Made by a program: the position numbers and the translations under genes
DNA from: Arcticibacter sp045629565
GTDB lineage: Bacteria > Bacteroidota > Bacteroidia > Sphingobacteriales > Sphingobacteriaceae
DNA length: 64,000 bases
Direction of reading: 5' to 3'
Assembly: GCF_045629565.1 (NCBI RefSeq)
Contig: NZ_JAZQRL010000027.1
Coordinates: 1 to 64,000, forward strand
Notes under the pieces: model-generated
The model's input: the letters and a program-made list of their open reading frames with translations, nothing else
Database searches by the model: none
Told to the model about the DNA's origin: nothing
Shown: in pieces, positions 27,494 to 36,130 of the stretch
How positions within the stretch are numbered: position 1 is the stretch's first letter
Layout of the letters: each line of letters starts with the position of its first letter

Positions 27494-28795
27494 TTATAAC
27501 CTTGCATGAACCATAGAATCAGGCAAGAAGGATTTAATGTCGTAAATCACAGCCTCTGCTTTGCACAATGCAGATATATCAAGGTCAATAAATTCCTTGT
27601 GTGCTACGGCAAGGAGCACAGCGTCATATCTTTTCGGTACGAAATCTCCGTTTTGGCAAATAATACCATATTCTTGCTTCACTTGCTTAGAGTCGGCCAG
27701 CGGATCATGTATGCATACCTTGACATGATATTCTTCCAGGCGTCTGATGATATCGATAACTTTGGTATTGCGTACATCAGGACAGTTCTCTTTGAACGTA
27801 AATCCCAATATCAACACCTCACTGTTGATCACATTCGTACCTTTTGATAGCATGCTCTTAACAAGTTGATCAGCTACATATGCACCCATACCGTCATTTA
27901 CACGTCGGCCTGCCAGGATGATTTCGGGATAATAACCTATCTCCTGGGCCTTCTGAGCAAGGTAGTACGGGTCTACACCAATGCAATGTCCACCTACCAA
28001 ACCAGGTCTGAAATTCAAGAAGTTCCACTTTGTGCCTGCCGCGTTTAAGACCTCTTGTGTATCTATACCGAGCTTATTGAATATCATCGCGAGTTCATTT
28101 ACAAAGGCTATGTTGATATCACGCTGTGAGTTCTCGATAACTTTAGCAGCCTCTGCCACCTTTATCGATGATGCCTTGTATGTTCCGGCCGTAATTACAG
28201 AGCTGTATAGCTGATCAATTATATCCAACGAAGCTTCGGTCGATCCTGAGGTTATTTTACGTATCCTTGCTACAGTGTGTTCCTTATCACCAGGATTAAT
28301 TCTTTCTGGAGAATAACCGACAAAGAAATTTTCGTTGAACGTCAGACTTGATTGCCTTTCCAGAATAGGTACACATTCATCCTCTGTTACACCTGGATAA
28401 ACCGTTGACTCATATATAACAATATCTCCGTCTTTTAACACGCTGCCCACCAATGTGCTGGCATGCAAGAGCGGGGTAAGATCAGGTCGTCTGTTTCGAT
28501 CCACAGGAGTTGGCACCGTTACAATAAACATATTGCAGCTCTCGAGATACTGCTTATCGGTTGTGCAAAATAGTCCGGTAAGTGATGTACAATCAAAGCT
28601 CAGAACACCCTGCAATCCCTCCTCGTCAATCTCCCGTGTGTGATCAAAAGCTGATTTCAACTCCGATATCCTTTTGCTATTGATGTCATAACCTACTACC
28701 TTGTAACGCTTAGCAAATTCTACGGCCAGCGGCAAACCAACGTAGCCAAGTCCGATAACCCCAATCTTTTTGTTTTTTACTATTTGAGAACTCAT
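27494..28795 (-). CDS. UDP-N-acetylhexosamine 6-dehydrogenase (TviB/VipA/WbpO type)
   Basis: 433 residues from MSSQIVKNKKIGVIGLGYVG (28795); the open frame upstream to 28852 looks non-protein-like. Domains in order are the NAD Rossmann domain (GLGYVG at 15-20), the central helical domain, and the C-terminal UDP-binding domain. Catalytic Cys271 is in GLVGGHCIGVDPYYL, and NENFFVGYSPERINPGD is typical of the TviB/WbpO group rather than UDP-glucose dehydrogenase. It performs the two-step NAD-dependent oxidation of UDP-GlcNAc or UDP-GalNAc to the uronic acid. Confidence 0.91.
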   Translation of the reverse strand: MSSQIVKNKKIGVIGLGYVGLPLAVEFAKRYKVVGYDINSKRISELKSAFDHTREIDEEGLQGVLSFDCTSLTGLFCTTDKQYLESCNMFIVTVPTPVDRNRRPDLTPLLHASTLVGSVLKDGDIVIYESTVYPGVTEDECVPILERQSSLTFNENFFVGYSPERINPGDKEHTVARIRKITSGSTEASLDIIDQLYSSVITAGTYKASSIKVAEAAKVIENSQRDINIAFVNELAMIFNKLGIDTQEVLNAAGTKWNFLNFRPGLVGGHCIGVDPYYLAQKAQEIGYYPEIILAGRRVNDGMGAYVADQLVKSMLSKGTNVINSEVLILGFTFKENCPDVRNTKVIDIIRRLEEYHVKVCIHDPLADSKQVKQEYGIICQNGDFVPKRYDAVLLAVAHKEFIDLDISALCKAEAVIYDIKSFLPDSMVHARL

Positions 28796-28831
28796 AATTA
28801 TTGCAGCATAAGATTTCTGGATAAAATTTTG

Positions 28832-28918
28832 ATATAGCTTCGCTGTTCCCACTTACATGAGGGCGATTGGAGAATGAACACATTGAAGTATATGGCTTCG
28901 CCACTTCCACTTACATGG
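28832..28918. repeat. Imperfect 28-nt direct repeat in the kinase-dehydrogenase gap
   Basis: Two copies (28832-28859 and 28890-28917) match at 23 of 28 positions, sharing GCTTCGC and CCACTTACATG, with a 58-nt period. They fill much of the 202-bp gap between the tyrosine-kinase gene and the dehydrogenase gene, the largest gap in the front half of the operon. They could be paired regulator sites or RNA elements. No matching promoter consensus was seen. Confidence 0.5.
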
Positions 28919-28997
28919 ATACTCAGCCTAAATGAAAAGTATTATTGGCAGCACACTGCGATATCAGGCAACATGAGCAGGAAACGCTCACTACAAT

Positions 28998-31289
28998 TTA
29001 ATTGGTTAGCTCCTTTTTCTTGGCGCTGTCGGCAACATACTGGTACCTGCCATAGCCATAAGCATTGCCATTCTCTCTTTTTGCATCGTTAAACACGACC
29101 TGCAAGTTTTTTAGCTTTTTATTTTCAGCAATATCACGTATAATTTCTAACTGGGAAATGTTGGTGAAATTATATCTCACCATATAGATGCTCGCATCTG
29201 TGTAAGGAGCAAGGCTGAATGCATCCGCAACTTGTCCGACCGGTGATGTATCAACGATCACGTAGTCAAATCGATTTCGGAGTTCCTGTATTAATCCCGC
29301 TATCTTATAACTCATCAATAACTCTGAAGGATTTTCAGAAATGCTTCCGCTACCAATTACAGACAAATAAGGCGACTCCTCTGATGGAATAATGATATCA
29401 TCAAGCTGAACGTCATCGGCATTCAGATAATCACTCAATCCAGTCGTTGCAGTTACACCCATGTATCGCAATAAATCTGGTTTCCGGAAGTCAAACTCAA
29501 GCAAGACAACGGTCTTATTAATAAATGCCATTGACATCCCAAGATTGATACTAAAAAAAGTCTTTCCCTCGCCCTTCATACTGGAAGTAACTAAAAGTAC
29601 CTGCGAGAAGTTATTGGGATTCATGAAACTAAGATTCATCCGTATATAGCGGAAAAGCTCCGAGATAGCCGTTCTGCTATCCTTCTTGATAATCAGCGCT
29701 TCCTCCTTCTTTTTTCTGCTCAGCTCCCCGAGTATACGAATGCCGTCGATTGACTTCACATCGGATATGTCCAATACTTTTGCGTTAATGGTATCTTTTA
29801 AATAAATCCCACATACTGGGAATATGATACCCGCTAAAAAAGAACACAAGTAAATTAAGTCAGACTTAGGACTTTCGGGTGTTGAGTTATAGGCAGGCTT
29901 ATCTATGACCTGGGAATTCGGCACCGTAGATGATAATGATAGCGCGGTCTCCTCTCTCTTTTGTAGCAGGTAATGAAATAACCCTTCTTTAACCGCTTGA
30001 GCGCGGTTCCGTTCTAACAATCCTCTTTCCAGTACAGGCATCTTTTGAATTTCAGAAGTATATCTTGAATTGCTGGATACCAGACTATTCCGCTCCAGAA
30101 CCAGGTTTCGTTTAACATTGGCAAGACTTTCCCTTATACTTGCTTTGATTCCAGTAAGCTGCTGATCTATTCCAAAAATTAGCGGGTTTTCGAGCCGCAC
30201 ACTCCTTAGCAAGCGCTGTTTTTCGAGCTGTAGGTCATTATACTTACTCATTAGAGACGTTAAGGTCGCATCCTGTACCGTCAATGAACTGGGTACCAAA
30301 TTATTACTATTACCTTTGAAGCGGAGATACTTTTCTATTGAATTAATGACGCTGATCTGAACATCTGTAGCGGCCAGTCGTCGGCTGTAATCGCCGGAGT
30401 TCTGCACGCTGAACTGCGCGTCAGAGTTTAGATTGGTGACCATATTTTGTTGCTTATAGCTCTCTACATCCTGGGCAACACTACTTAAATCTTCGGACAA
30501 GTATTTGAGCCGGTTATCGATAAAGTTTATCGTGCTCCTGGCAATTATCCCCTTGTTATGCACGTTTTCCAGATTATATTTTTCAATCAACTTACTCATG
30601 ATCTCAACGCCTCTCTGAGGAACTGCGTCCATCAGATTAAGTACGATTGTATTTGCGTCTTTAGCAATGGGCATAATAACAAGCTTACTTAAACTATAGC
30701 TTTCAGCCATGGTATGAAGATCCCGAAATTCAATATGTACCGGTTGATCAAACTTAGCAAAGGCCGGACCCTTAAAAACTGTAATGGTGTAATCCTTCCG
30801 TTTTATAGGGCTTCCAAACGCATAGGTTTTACTAAAGGTGCTGTCGTTTAAAACAAACCGATTTCTATCCAGTATTTCTAGTGAAATTTTATTTTTCGCA
30901 TAGGCTTCCCTGCTAAGACTATCAACTTTTACCTCAACGGGTAGTGCATCCCCATAAAGTTCTCTATTCTTTAAAAAACCTTTTGTAAAGTATTTAGTTT
31001 CGAGTGAGAGGTCTTCCAAAACCTTTATCAAAAGGTCCTTCGAACGCAAAACTTCGATTTCATTCTGCACAGTGCTGAAGCTGTGAAACATATCCAAGTC
31101 GCTAAACGCAGATTCTTTTCCTTTTGCTTCAGAACCGTTACTTTCTTTGATGAGCAACGTACTGCTGATCTTATATTGAGGTGTAGACAGTATGAGATAT
31201 ACAGACGCTACACCAAGGCAGAATATGACAGATATTAGAAATACGTACCAGTATTTTAGGTATTTAAACAAGTCTTTCAAAATCTCCAT
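28998..31289 (-). CDS. wzc: Polysaccharide co-polymerase/tyrosine autokinase (Wzc, BY-kinase)
   Basis: 763-residue inner-membrane protein. Membrane helix 1 (about 14-35) is followed by a Wzz domain and a long periplasmic coiled-coil section (about 250-440) with the GNVR-like part. Helix 2 (about 480-500) leads to a cytoplasmic kinase domain. The kinase shows Walker A SSMKGEGKTFF (about 566-577), Walker A' VLLEFDFRKPDL (about 595) and Walker B YVIVDTSP (about 678). The tail has a tyrosine cluster (AYGYGRYQY). It controls chain length and export with Wza. The usual partner phosphatase (Wzb) is not in the window. Confidence 0.93.
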   Translation of the reverse strand: MEILKDLFKYLKYWYVFLISVIFCLGVASVYLILSTPQYKISSTLLIKESNGSEAKGKESAFSDLDMFHSFSTVQNEIEVLRSKDLLIKVLEDLSLETKYFTKGFLKNRELYGDALPVEVKVDSLSREAYAKNKISLEILDRNRFVLNDSTFSKTYAFGSPIKRKDYTITVFKGPAFAKFDQPVHIEFRDLHTMAESYSLSKLVIMPIAKDANTIVLNLMDAVPQRGVEIMSKLIEKYNLENVHNKGIIARSTINFIDNRLKYLSEDLSSVAQDVESYKQQNMVTNLNSDAQFSVQNSGDYSRRLAATDVQISVINSIEKYLRFKGNSNNLVPSSLTVQDATLTSLMSKYNDLQLEKQRLLRSVRLENPLIFGIDQQLTGIKASIRESLANVKRNLVLERNSLVSSNSRYTSEIQKMPVLERGLLERNRAQAVKEGLFHYLLQKREETALSLSSTVPNSQVIDKPAYNSTPESPKSDLIYLCSFLAGIIFPVCGIYLKDTINAKVLDISDVKSIDGIRILGELSRKKKEEALIIKKDSRTAISELFRYIRMNLSFMNPNNFSQVLLVTSSMKGEGKTFFSINLGMSMAFINKTVVLLEFDFRKPDLLRYMGVTATTGLSDYLNADDVQLDDIIIPSEESPYLSVIGSGSISENPSELLMSYKIAGLIQELRNRFDYVIVDTSPVGQVADAFSLAPYTDASIYMVRYNFTNISQLEIIRDIAENKKLKNLQVVFNDAKRENGNAYGYGRYQYVADSAKKKELTN

Positions 31290-31332
31290 CGTCTAGGTCA
31301 GTTAGGATAGTTTTAGATTAGGGTAGCCAACG

Positions 31333-32103
31333 CTAATTGTTGTATAGAAAGGCGGTTAACAACACGGTAAATGCTGAAATCGCTGACACCCAAACCGGCA
31401 TTAATCGGTTACTGTTGCTATAAATCTTTTCTTTTGTTTTCTCGGCCTCCACGTATATTACATCATTCTGTTTCAAATAAAAATATGGTGAGTTTAATAT
31501 GCTCTTCTTGTTAAGGTTTAGCCGAACCATGTTTCTGACGCCGTCAGCCTCTCTGATAACTAAGACATTTTCCCGCTTCCCGTATGGGGTCATATCTCCG
31601 GCTCTTCCCAGGGCCTCCAAAAGGTTGATCCGTTCGTCAGTAATCAAAAACGTTTCTGGTCTGTTAACTTCACCAATAACTGTAATCCGAAAATTCAAAT
31701 ATTTGACGTTAACAACCGGATCCTTGACATACTTGTTAACTTCTTTGGTCAGGGACTTTTGAGCTTCCTCAAGATTTAGTCCAGCTAGCTTAACAAAGCC
31801 TACCACGGGAAAATTGATCATACCGTCTTGATTTACTTTATAACCATCCTTCTCCAAATAACTGTTGCTCGCTCCTTGTCTGCCTGGATTAGCTATAAAC
31901 AAGACATTTGATTCAGCACTGAGCGTATTTACCGAAATGTCAAGAATGTCATTTTGCTGAATAACCGGATTTACATTGTTGATCACCTTAGTTACTATTT
32001 CCGAGCTGTCGGACAAATCACTGAAGTATACGAGGTTTCGCTTCGAGCCGCATGAACTAAACAGGGTAATTAATAGAAAAACAGGAATGTATAAATATCT
32101 CAT
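31333..32103 (-). CDS. wza: Outer-membrane polysaccharide export lipoprotein (Wza-like)
   Basis: 256 residues starting at MRYLYIPVFLL (32103). The frame extends 30 bp further up, but that ATG falls inside the -7 promoter box, which argues for this start. The lipobox is LFSSCGSK (Cys18). The polysaccharide-export domain (NDILDISVNTL to VVNVKYLNFRITVIGEV) is followed by one SLBB-like domain (ERINLLEALGRAGDMTPYG) and a C-terminal hydrophobic helix (about 230-252). That matches the short Bacteroidota type rather than the 380-residue E. coli Wza. It is the first gene of the 27-kb operon, 43 bp before wzc. Confidence 0.92.
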   Translation of the reverse strand: MRYLYIPVFLLITLFSSCGSKRNLVYFSDLSDSSEIVTKVINNVNPVIQQNDILDISVNTLSAESNVLFIANPGRQGASNSYLEKDGYKVNQDGMINFPVVGFVKLAGLNLEEAQKSLTKEVNKYVKDPVVNVKYLNFRITVIGEVNRPETFLITDERINLLEALGRAGDMTPYGKRENVLVIREADGVRNMVRLNLNKKSILNSPYFYLKQNDVIYVEAEKTKEKIYSNSNRLMPVWVSAISAFTVLLTAFLYNN

Positions 32104-32130
32104 AAGATAATCCTCAACACCAATTAATAT

Positions 32131-32164
32131 CAAAGTTATATACTTAAGGAACTAAAAAACCAAG
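32131..32164 (-). promoter_or_regulatory. Promoter of the exopolysaccharide operon
   Basis: On the minus strand TAACTTTG (32138-32131) matches the Bacteroidota -7 consensus TAnnTTTG exactly. CTTG (32164-32161), 22 nt upstream, is a one-mismatch -33 box. The predicted transcript would start around 32125, about 20 nt before the ATG at 32103. Confidence 0.55.
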
Positions 32165-32367
32165 GAAATAAGACTTGTATAGTCACATGTAGAAATCTTC
32201 AAGCATTTTCACAGACTGAGATAAATAAATTTACCACTAGTCATACTTGTAAAAATTTAATGCCCACTGAGTAATTATAATTCAAGAATAAATTCCGGCG
32301 TTTACTTAACATTATTAATAAAGGTCAATACTCCGCTTAATCAATAGTTAAGTATCTTTACCAACCA

Positions 32368-33024
32368 TTAATGCAAATATTCATTTTTAATCCGCTGGGA
32401 TGATATTGCTCTCTTAACTGTACTGCTATTTGTGTAAACCTCAAAGTCATTCGTATCATTGACGATGTTGGCTCCCACACCAATAATATTCGCTTTCCCG
32501 ATTTTCAAATTCTGATTTACAGTAGAACTTAAACCCAGAAATGAGTTGTCTCCCACTCGTGCATCTCCGCCCATAAAACAGCCGGAAAGCATAACGTTAT
32601 CTCCAATTTTGCAATGATGGGCAATATGAGCGGAAAAAAGAATACAGTTTGAACCAATGCTTACAAACGGCTGAATTACAGTACCCTCTCCAATAAAAAC
32701 ATTGTCTCCGCACGTCAGATCCATCCAAATTGTCGCTTTTGAGGATATATAGGTAATGCACGAATATCCGTTATCTTTCACTTTATGGTATATTCGTTCT
32801 CTTACAGAATTGTTGCCAACAGCAATAAAAATCTTATAGTCGTCGGGTGGATATATGGATGGTAATTCCTCGAAGTCTATGATTGGTAATTCGCGAACCG
32901 TCCTGCCTTCGGGCATAAATTCCTCCTCTATGCAAAAGGCAACAACCTCATAAGGTGAATCATTGGTTAACACAAAATGGACATAATCGGCCAACTTTCC
33001 GACGCCAAAAATAATTACTTTCAT
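32368..33024 (-). CDS. PglD/NeuD-family sugar O/N-acetyltransferase
   Basis: 218 residues. An N-terminal Rossmann-like domain starts IIFGVGKLADYVHF, with CIEEEFMPEGRTVRELPIIDFEEL. Next comes a left-handed beta-helix of hexapeptide repeats (about 95-190) with ISSKATIWMDLTCGDNVFIG, IAHHCKIGDNVMLSGC and VGDNSFLGLSSTVNQNLKIG. The central HIAHHCKIGD supplies the conserved catalytic-type His. PglD acetylates UDP-4-amino sugars to UDP-diNAcBac; NeuD relatives modify sialic acids. With the PglF-like dehydratase and the aminotransferases downstream, the PglD role is favoured. It lies 234 bp upstream of wza on the same strand, with that operon's own promoter between them. Confidence 0.82.
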   Translation of the reverse strand: MKVIIFGVGKLADYVHFVLTNDSPYEVVAFCIEEEFMPEGRTVRELPIIDFEELPSIYPPDDYKIFIAVGNNSVRERIYHKVKDNGYSCITYISSKATIWMDLTCGDNVFIGEGTVIQPFVSIGSNCILFSAHIAHHCKIGDNVMLSGCFMGGDARVGDNSFLGLSSTVNQNLKIGKANIIGVGANIVNDTNDFEVYTNSSTVKRAISSQRIKNEYLH

Positions 33025-33345
33025 AAACGCTGCATTACTGGTTAGTAGTTTTTTCCTGCTGGATTAGAACACTAATATAAATACTTCATGCAGTAACAGA
33101 ACGGCCGGATATTGATTGCTCTTTTAATTGAATACTTTCGAGAATTGCTTACTCAAAGTGCGAAGTTTGGTTCTCCTAATTTCGCTTAAGAATAACATGA
33201 TTTTACATTCATGAATTTACCATACTATAATAAAGTAAAGTGGAATGGTTTAAGTAAATCCAGAGGAATAAAAAAAGTTAGGGACGATAGAATCCTATCG
33301 TCCCTAACTTTAACCAGGTGAACACAGCTTTTTGTCTATGCCTGT
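33025..33345. other. Intergenic region upstream of the acetyltransferase gene
   Basis: This 321-bp AT-rich gap holds the terminator of the upstream transporter operon (33274-33311). It presumably also holds the promoter of the acetyltransferase gene, but I find no perfect -7 box on the minus strand. A 10-bp palindrome ATTCATGAAT lies at 33208-33217. Confidence 0.5.
33274..33311 (-). terminator. Strong intrinsic terminator of the sugar-acid operon
   Basis: A perfect 17-bp stem (33274-33290 with 33295-33311) closes a 4-nt loop and is followed on the minus strand by a run of T residues. It lies just past the stop codon of the sodium:solute symporter and cleanly separates the catabolic operon from the exopolysaccharide genes. 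Confidence 0.92.
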
Positions 33346-34932
33346 TTATTTTTGCACCTCAGCTTTTTCCTTTTCTAATCGTCTCTCCTCATTTCTGTTC
33401 TCTAACCAACCGCTATATAACAGCCTTTTGTCAATATTAGGTTTCGGAAAGAAATAGCTTGCCGCATAGCCGACAATGATTACAATAAGGTGGCTATAAA
33501 CACCAAGCATCAATGTATTATGTGTAAAATTAAAGGCTCCCAGATCTAATAAAATGACTTTGTTATCGCCAATTCCAACCGCCGTTGAAGTAAGCACGGC
33601 ATAAGCAGTAAAGACAATGCACACAATTATGGCAATAGTAATTCCCGGCGTGTTGGTACGCGTAGTAAACAGTCCGAGAAGAAAGATACCCACTATACCT
33701 CCTGAAAAGATAGCGTAGAGTGTGAATACAATGCCTAAAACTCCTTCATGACCTGCATTGACATACAGCATAGCGATCATCATCGAAATTAATCCGGAAA
33801 ATACTACAGTCAGCTTAGAAGCTTTCAAATACTGCTTGTCTGTCTTACCCGGCGCCAACTTTTTATAGTAATCTTCTACGCACACCGCTGCTAGCGAATT
33901 CAGATCAGCGCTTAAGCTACAAATGGCTGCTGATATCATCGCTGAGAGAATCAAACCCACAACGCCTACAGGTAATTGGGTCATAATAAAATACGGAAAA
34001 ACTGCGTCTGCCCTGATATCAGCAGGCACAGGCTGTTGTCGGTAAAAGACAAAAAGCGCCGTACCAATCAACATAAAGATCGTCCATATCGGAACAGTCA
34101 GCATGATACCCAGCATAGACGCCCTGATTGCCTCTTTATCTGTCTTAGCGGTTAAATAGCGTTGAACAACCGTTTGATCCGTTCCATACTTCTGGATGGC
34201 GTAGAAGGCACCATTTATAGCCATAACCAGGAAGGTTAATTTGGTAAGATCCCATTCGTAAGGACCAAAACCGGTTCTTCCATGTTCGGATGCTACTCTC
34301 CACACTTCCATGGGCCCCCCATCTACAGAATACAATAACACACCCATACAGATGATTCCGCTTATAAAGAGCATAAATCCCTGGAACACATCCAGCCAGA
34401 TAACCGCTTCTATTCCCCCTAGCAGATTAACTAAGATAATGAGTGCTCCGACGATAAAAATAATGGTAAACGTGTTAGCATCAATCATCCTGTTCAGAGC
34501 GATTGCGAGCAGGAAAAAAACCGTCCCCATTCCCGAAAACTGCCGTAGCACAAAGGCAACGGAGCTATAATACCTCGCGAAGCTTCCAAAACGCTGTTCA
34601 AAGTACTCATAGGTGCTCAGGTTAATCACCTTTCGGTATAAGGGCACTATAAACCATATAACGCCTACCAAGACTATTGGTACCATTAATCCCTGTACCA
34701 ATAAAATCCAGTTAGACGAATAGCCTGTACCTGGATAAGCAAGAAAAGTCACACTGCTTATAAGAGTCGCTAACAGAGAAATGCCTAATGCCCAGGAAGG
34801 AACTCTCCCCTTCGCTAGAAAATAATTATTCGTTGTGCGCTGTTTTTTGGAAAATCTTAATCCGAAACAAAGTGTTCCTATCAAGAATACAACGATAATT
34901 GCGTAATCTATCGGATGCATTGTCGAGTTCAT
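33346..34932 (-). CDS. Sodium:solute symporter (SSS family)
   Basis: 528 residues with about 13 membrane helices. Family features are YFLAKGRVPSWALGISLLATLISSVTF near helix 1, GGIEAVIWLDVFQGFMLF in the middle, YGTDQTVVQRYLTAKT, and SADLNSLAAV. It imports a small organic solute with sodium ions. As the last gene of the dehydrogenase-aldolase-PdxA2-kinase operon (40 bp after the kinase gene), it is the likely inner-membrane importer of the sugar acid or sugar these enzymes use. The C terminus ends in a charged Glu/Lys-rich tail. Confidence 0.9.
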   Translation of the reverse strand: MNSTMHPIDYAIIVVFLIGTLCFGLRFSKKQRTTNNYFLAKGRVPSWALGISLLATLISSVTFLAYPGTGYSSNWILLVQGLMVPIVLVGVIWFIVPLYRKVINLSTYEYFEQRFGSFARYYSSVAFVLRQFSGMGTVFFLLAIALNRMIDANTFTIIFIVGALIILVNLLGGIEAVIWLDVFQGFMLFISGIICMGVLLYSVDGGPMEVWRVASEHGRTGFGPYEWDLTKLTFLVMAINGAFYAIQKYGTDQTVVQRYLTAKTDKEAIRASMLGIMLTVPIWTIFMLIGTALFVFYRQQPVPADIRADAVFPYFIMTQLPVGVVGLILSAMISAAICSLSADLNSLAAVCVEDYYKKLAPGKTDKQYLKASKLTVVFSGLISMMIAMLYVNAGHEGVLGIVFTLYAIFSGGIVGIFLLGLFTTRTNTPGITIAIIVCIVFTAYAVLTSTAVGIGDNKVILLDLGAFNFTHNTLMLGVYSHLIVIIVGYAASYFFPKPNIDKRLLYSGWLENRNEERRLEKEKAEVQK

Positions 34933-34972
34933 ATTTTAGTTATAATTGGTTGGTGATTGAGTTCTTACTTGG

Positions 34973-36127
34973 TTAGTACTGCCAGATCGATGACGGCCAG
35001 ACGTAACTGCCAGGTTTTAAAGTGAGATGAATCCCTTCTTTCTCTTTAATCTTCATTCGTATGACTCCGGGTGACAGTTCCTGAACGGGAAAGAATTTAT
35101 TATAGTTCAGCTTACTCATGATGACAGATGCAGTTTCTCCACCCTCTATAACGAGCTCATCAACGTCGACATACTGCATGGTATTTCGCACTACGTCTGC
35201 GATTACTTCTGATATAGAGCCATCCAGCTTACCCGCGTCAATCGAATTGATTTGGTCAACTGCGATGATAACCGAATCATTCGTCTCTAAGCAAGAAGTA
35301 ACAGTGTCTTGCCATGCATTGATCAGTTTTGACCTGTCGACCGCCTCACAAAACATCTCCGCCGGCATATACGCGACCTTCTTTCCAGAGTCAAAGGCAT
35401 TAGCGACCATGCTCCGACTCCCCTGAAAGGCACTTCCGCATACATACAAGATGCGCTTCCCTAAATTCAGTTGTTGCCTCGTGACGTCATTTTTCTTACC
35501 TAAATGTCTTAATAAAGCATGGAAGAAACTTGATCCGCCCGCCAGAACCGTATCATCGTCCAGTCGCGCTGCCCAATGGTCCAGATCTTCCTCATTGACA
35601 GCATTACCAATAATAAGCGATTTATGTGTAAAGTCATCTCCTATCGATATAACGTCGGTATCTTCCCGCTTTCCGTTTCCAATAAGATCTACAACGTTCG
35701 AAGATTTTACCCCGTCACGTGAATTCGTTGAAAACCTGGAGCGGTGCAATGGAGCCCCTTCAAAGTAATAGACTCCATCTTGTATTATTCGCTTCAGTGA
35801 TGGGTTCGCAGGGACAAGCAACGCCCTTTTCTTGCCCGAAACGGCGATTTGCTCCAGAAGCTCTTCACTTACATTTCCTCTCAGAACAGAATCGATCTTT
35901 TTATAGATCAACTGAGGTTGTAGCTGCATTAACTCAGATGTTGTCTGTCTGATTATGGACCTTGCCTCTTCGGGTTCTTTTGACCGGGTATTAGTGGCAA
36001 TGATCAGCACATCCGTTCCTGGTTCCGGTGCCACTATGGTGTTTATAACTACTTTCCAACCAAGCCTGACAGCAATCCCCCCTATTTCGGCGGCACCGGT
36101 AAAATCATCTGCAATAACGGCTATCAT
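34973..36127 (-). CDS. Four-carbon acid sugar kinase (DUF1537; DtnK/OtnK family)
   Basis: 384 residues. The N-terminal signature IAVIADDFTGAAEIGGIAVR and KKIDSVLRGNVSEEL are diagnostic. The C-terminal ATP-binding domain has VDELVIEGGETASVIM. The family phosphorylates four-carbon aldonates (D-threonate, D-erythronate) or 3-oxo-tetronates on O4. Its gene sits 3 bp after pdxA2, the classical pairing for D-threonate/D-erythronate breakdown to dihydroxyacetone phosphate and CO2. Confidence 0.88.
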   Translation of the reverse strand: MIAVIADDFTGAAEIGGIAVRLGWKVVINTIVAPEPGTDVLIIATNTRSKEPEEARSIIRQTTSELMQLQPQLIYKKIDSVLRGNVSEELLEQIAVSGKKRALLVPANPSLKRIIQDGVYYFEGAPLHRSRFSTNSRDGVKSSNVVDLIGNGKREDTDVISIGDDFTHKSLIIGNAVNEEDLDHWAARLDDDTVLAGGSSFFHALLRHLGKKNDVTRQQLNLGKRILYVCGSAFQGSRSMVANAFDSGKKVAYMPAEMFCEAVDRSKLINAWQDTVTSCLETNDSVIIAVDQINSIDAGKLDGSISEVIADVVRNTMQYVDVDELVIEGGETASVIMSKLNYNKFFPVQELSPGVIRMKIKEKEGIHLTLKPGSYVWPSSIWQY

Positions 36128-36130
36128 CTT

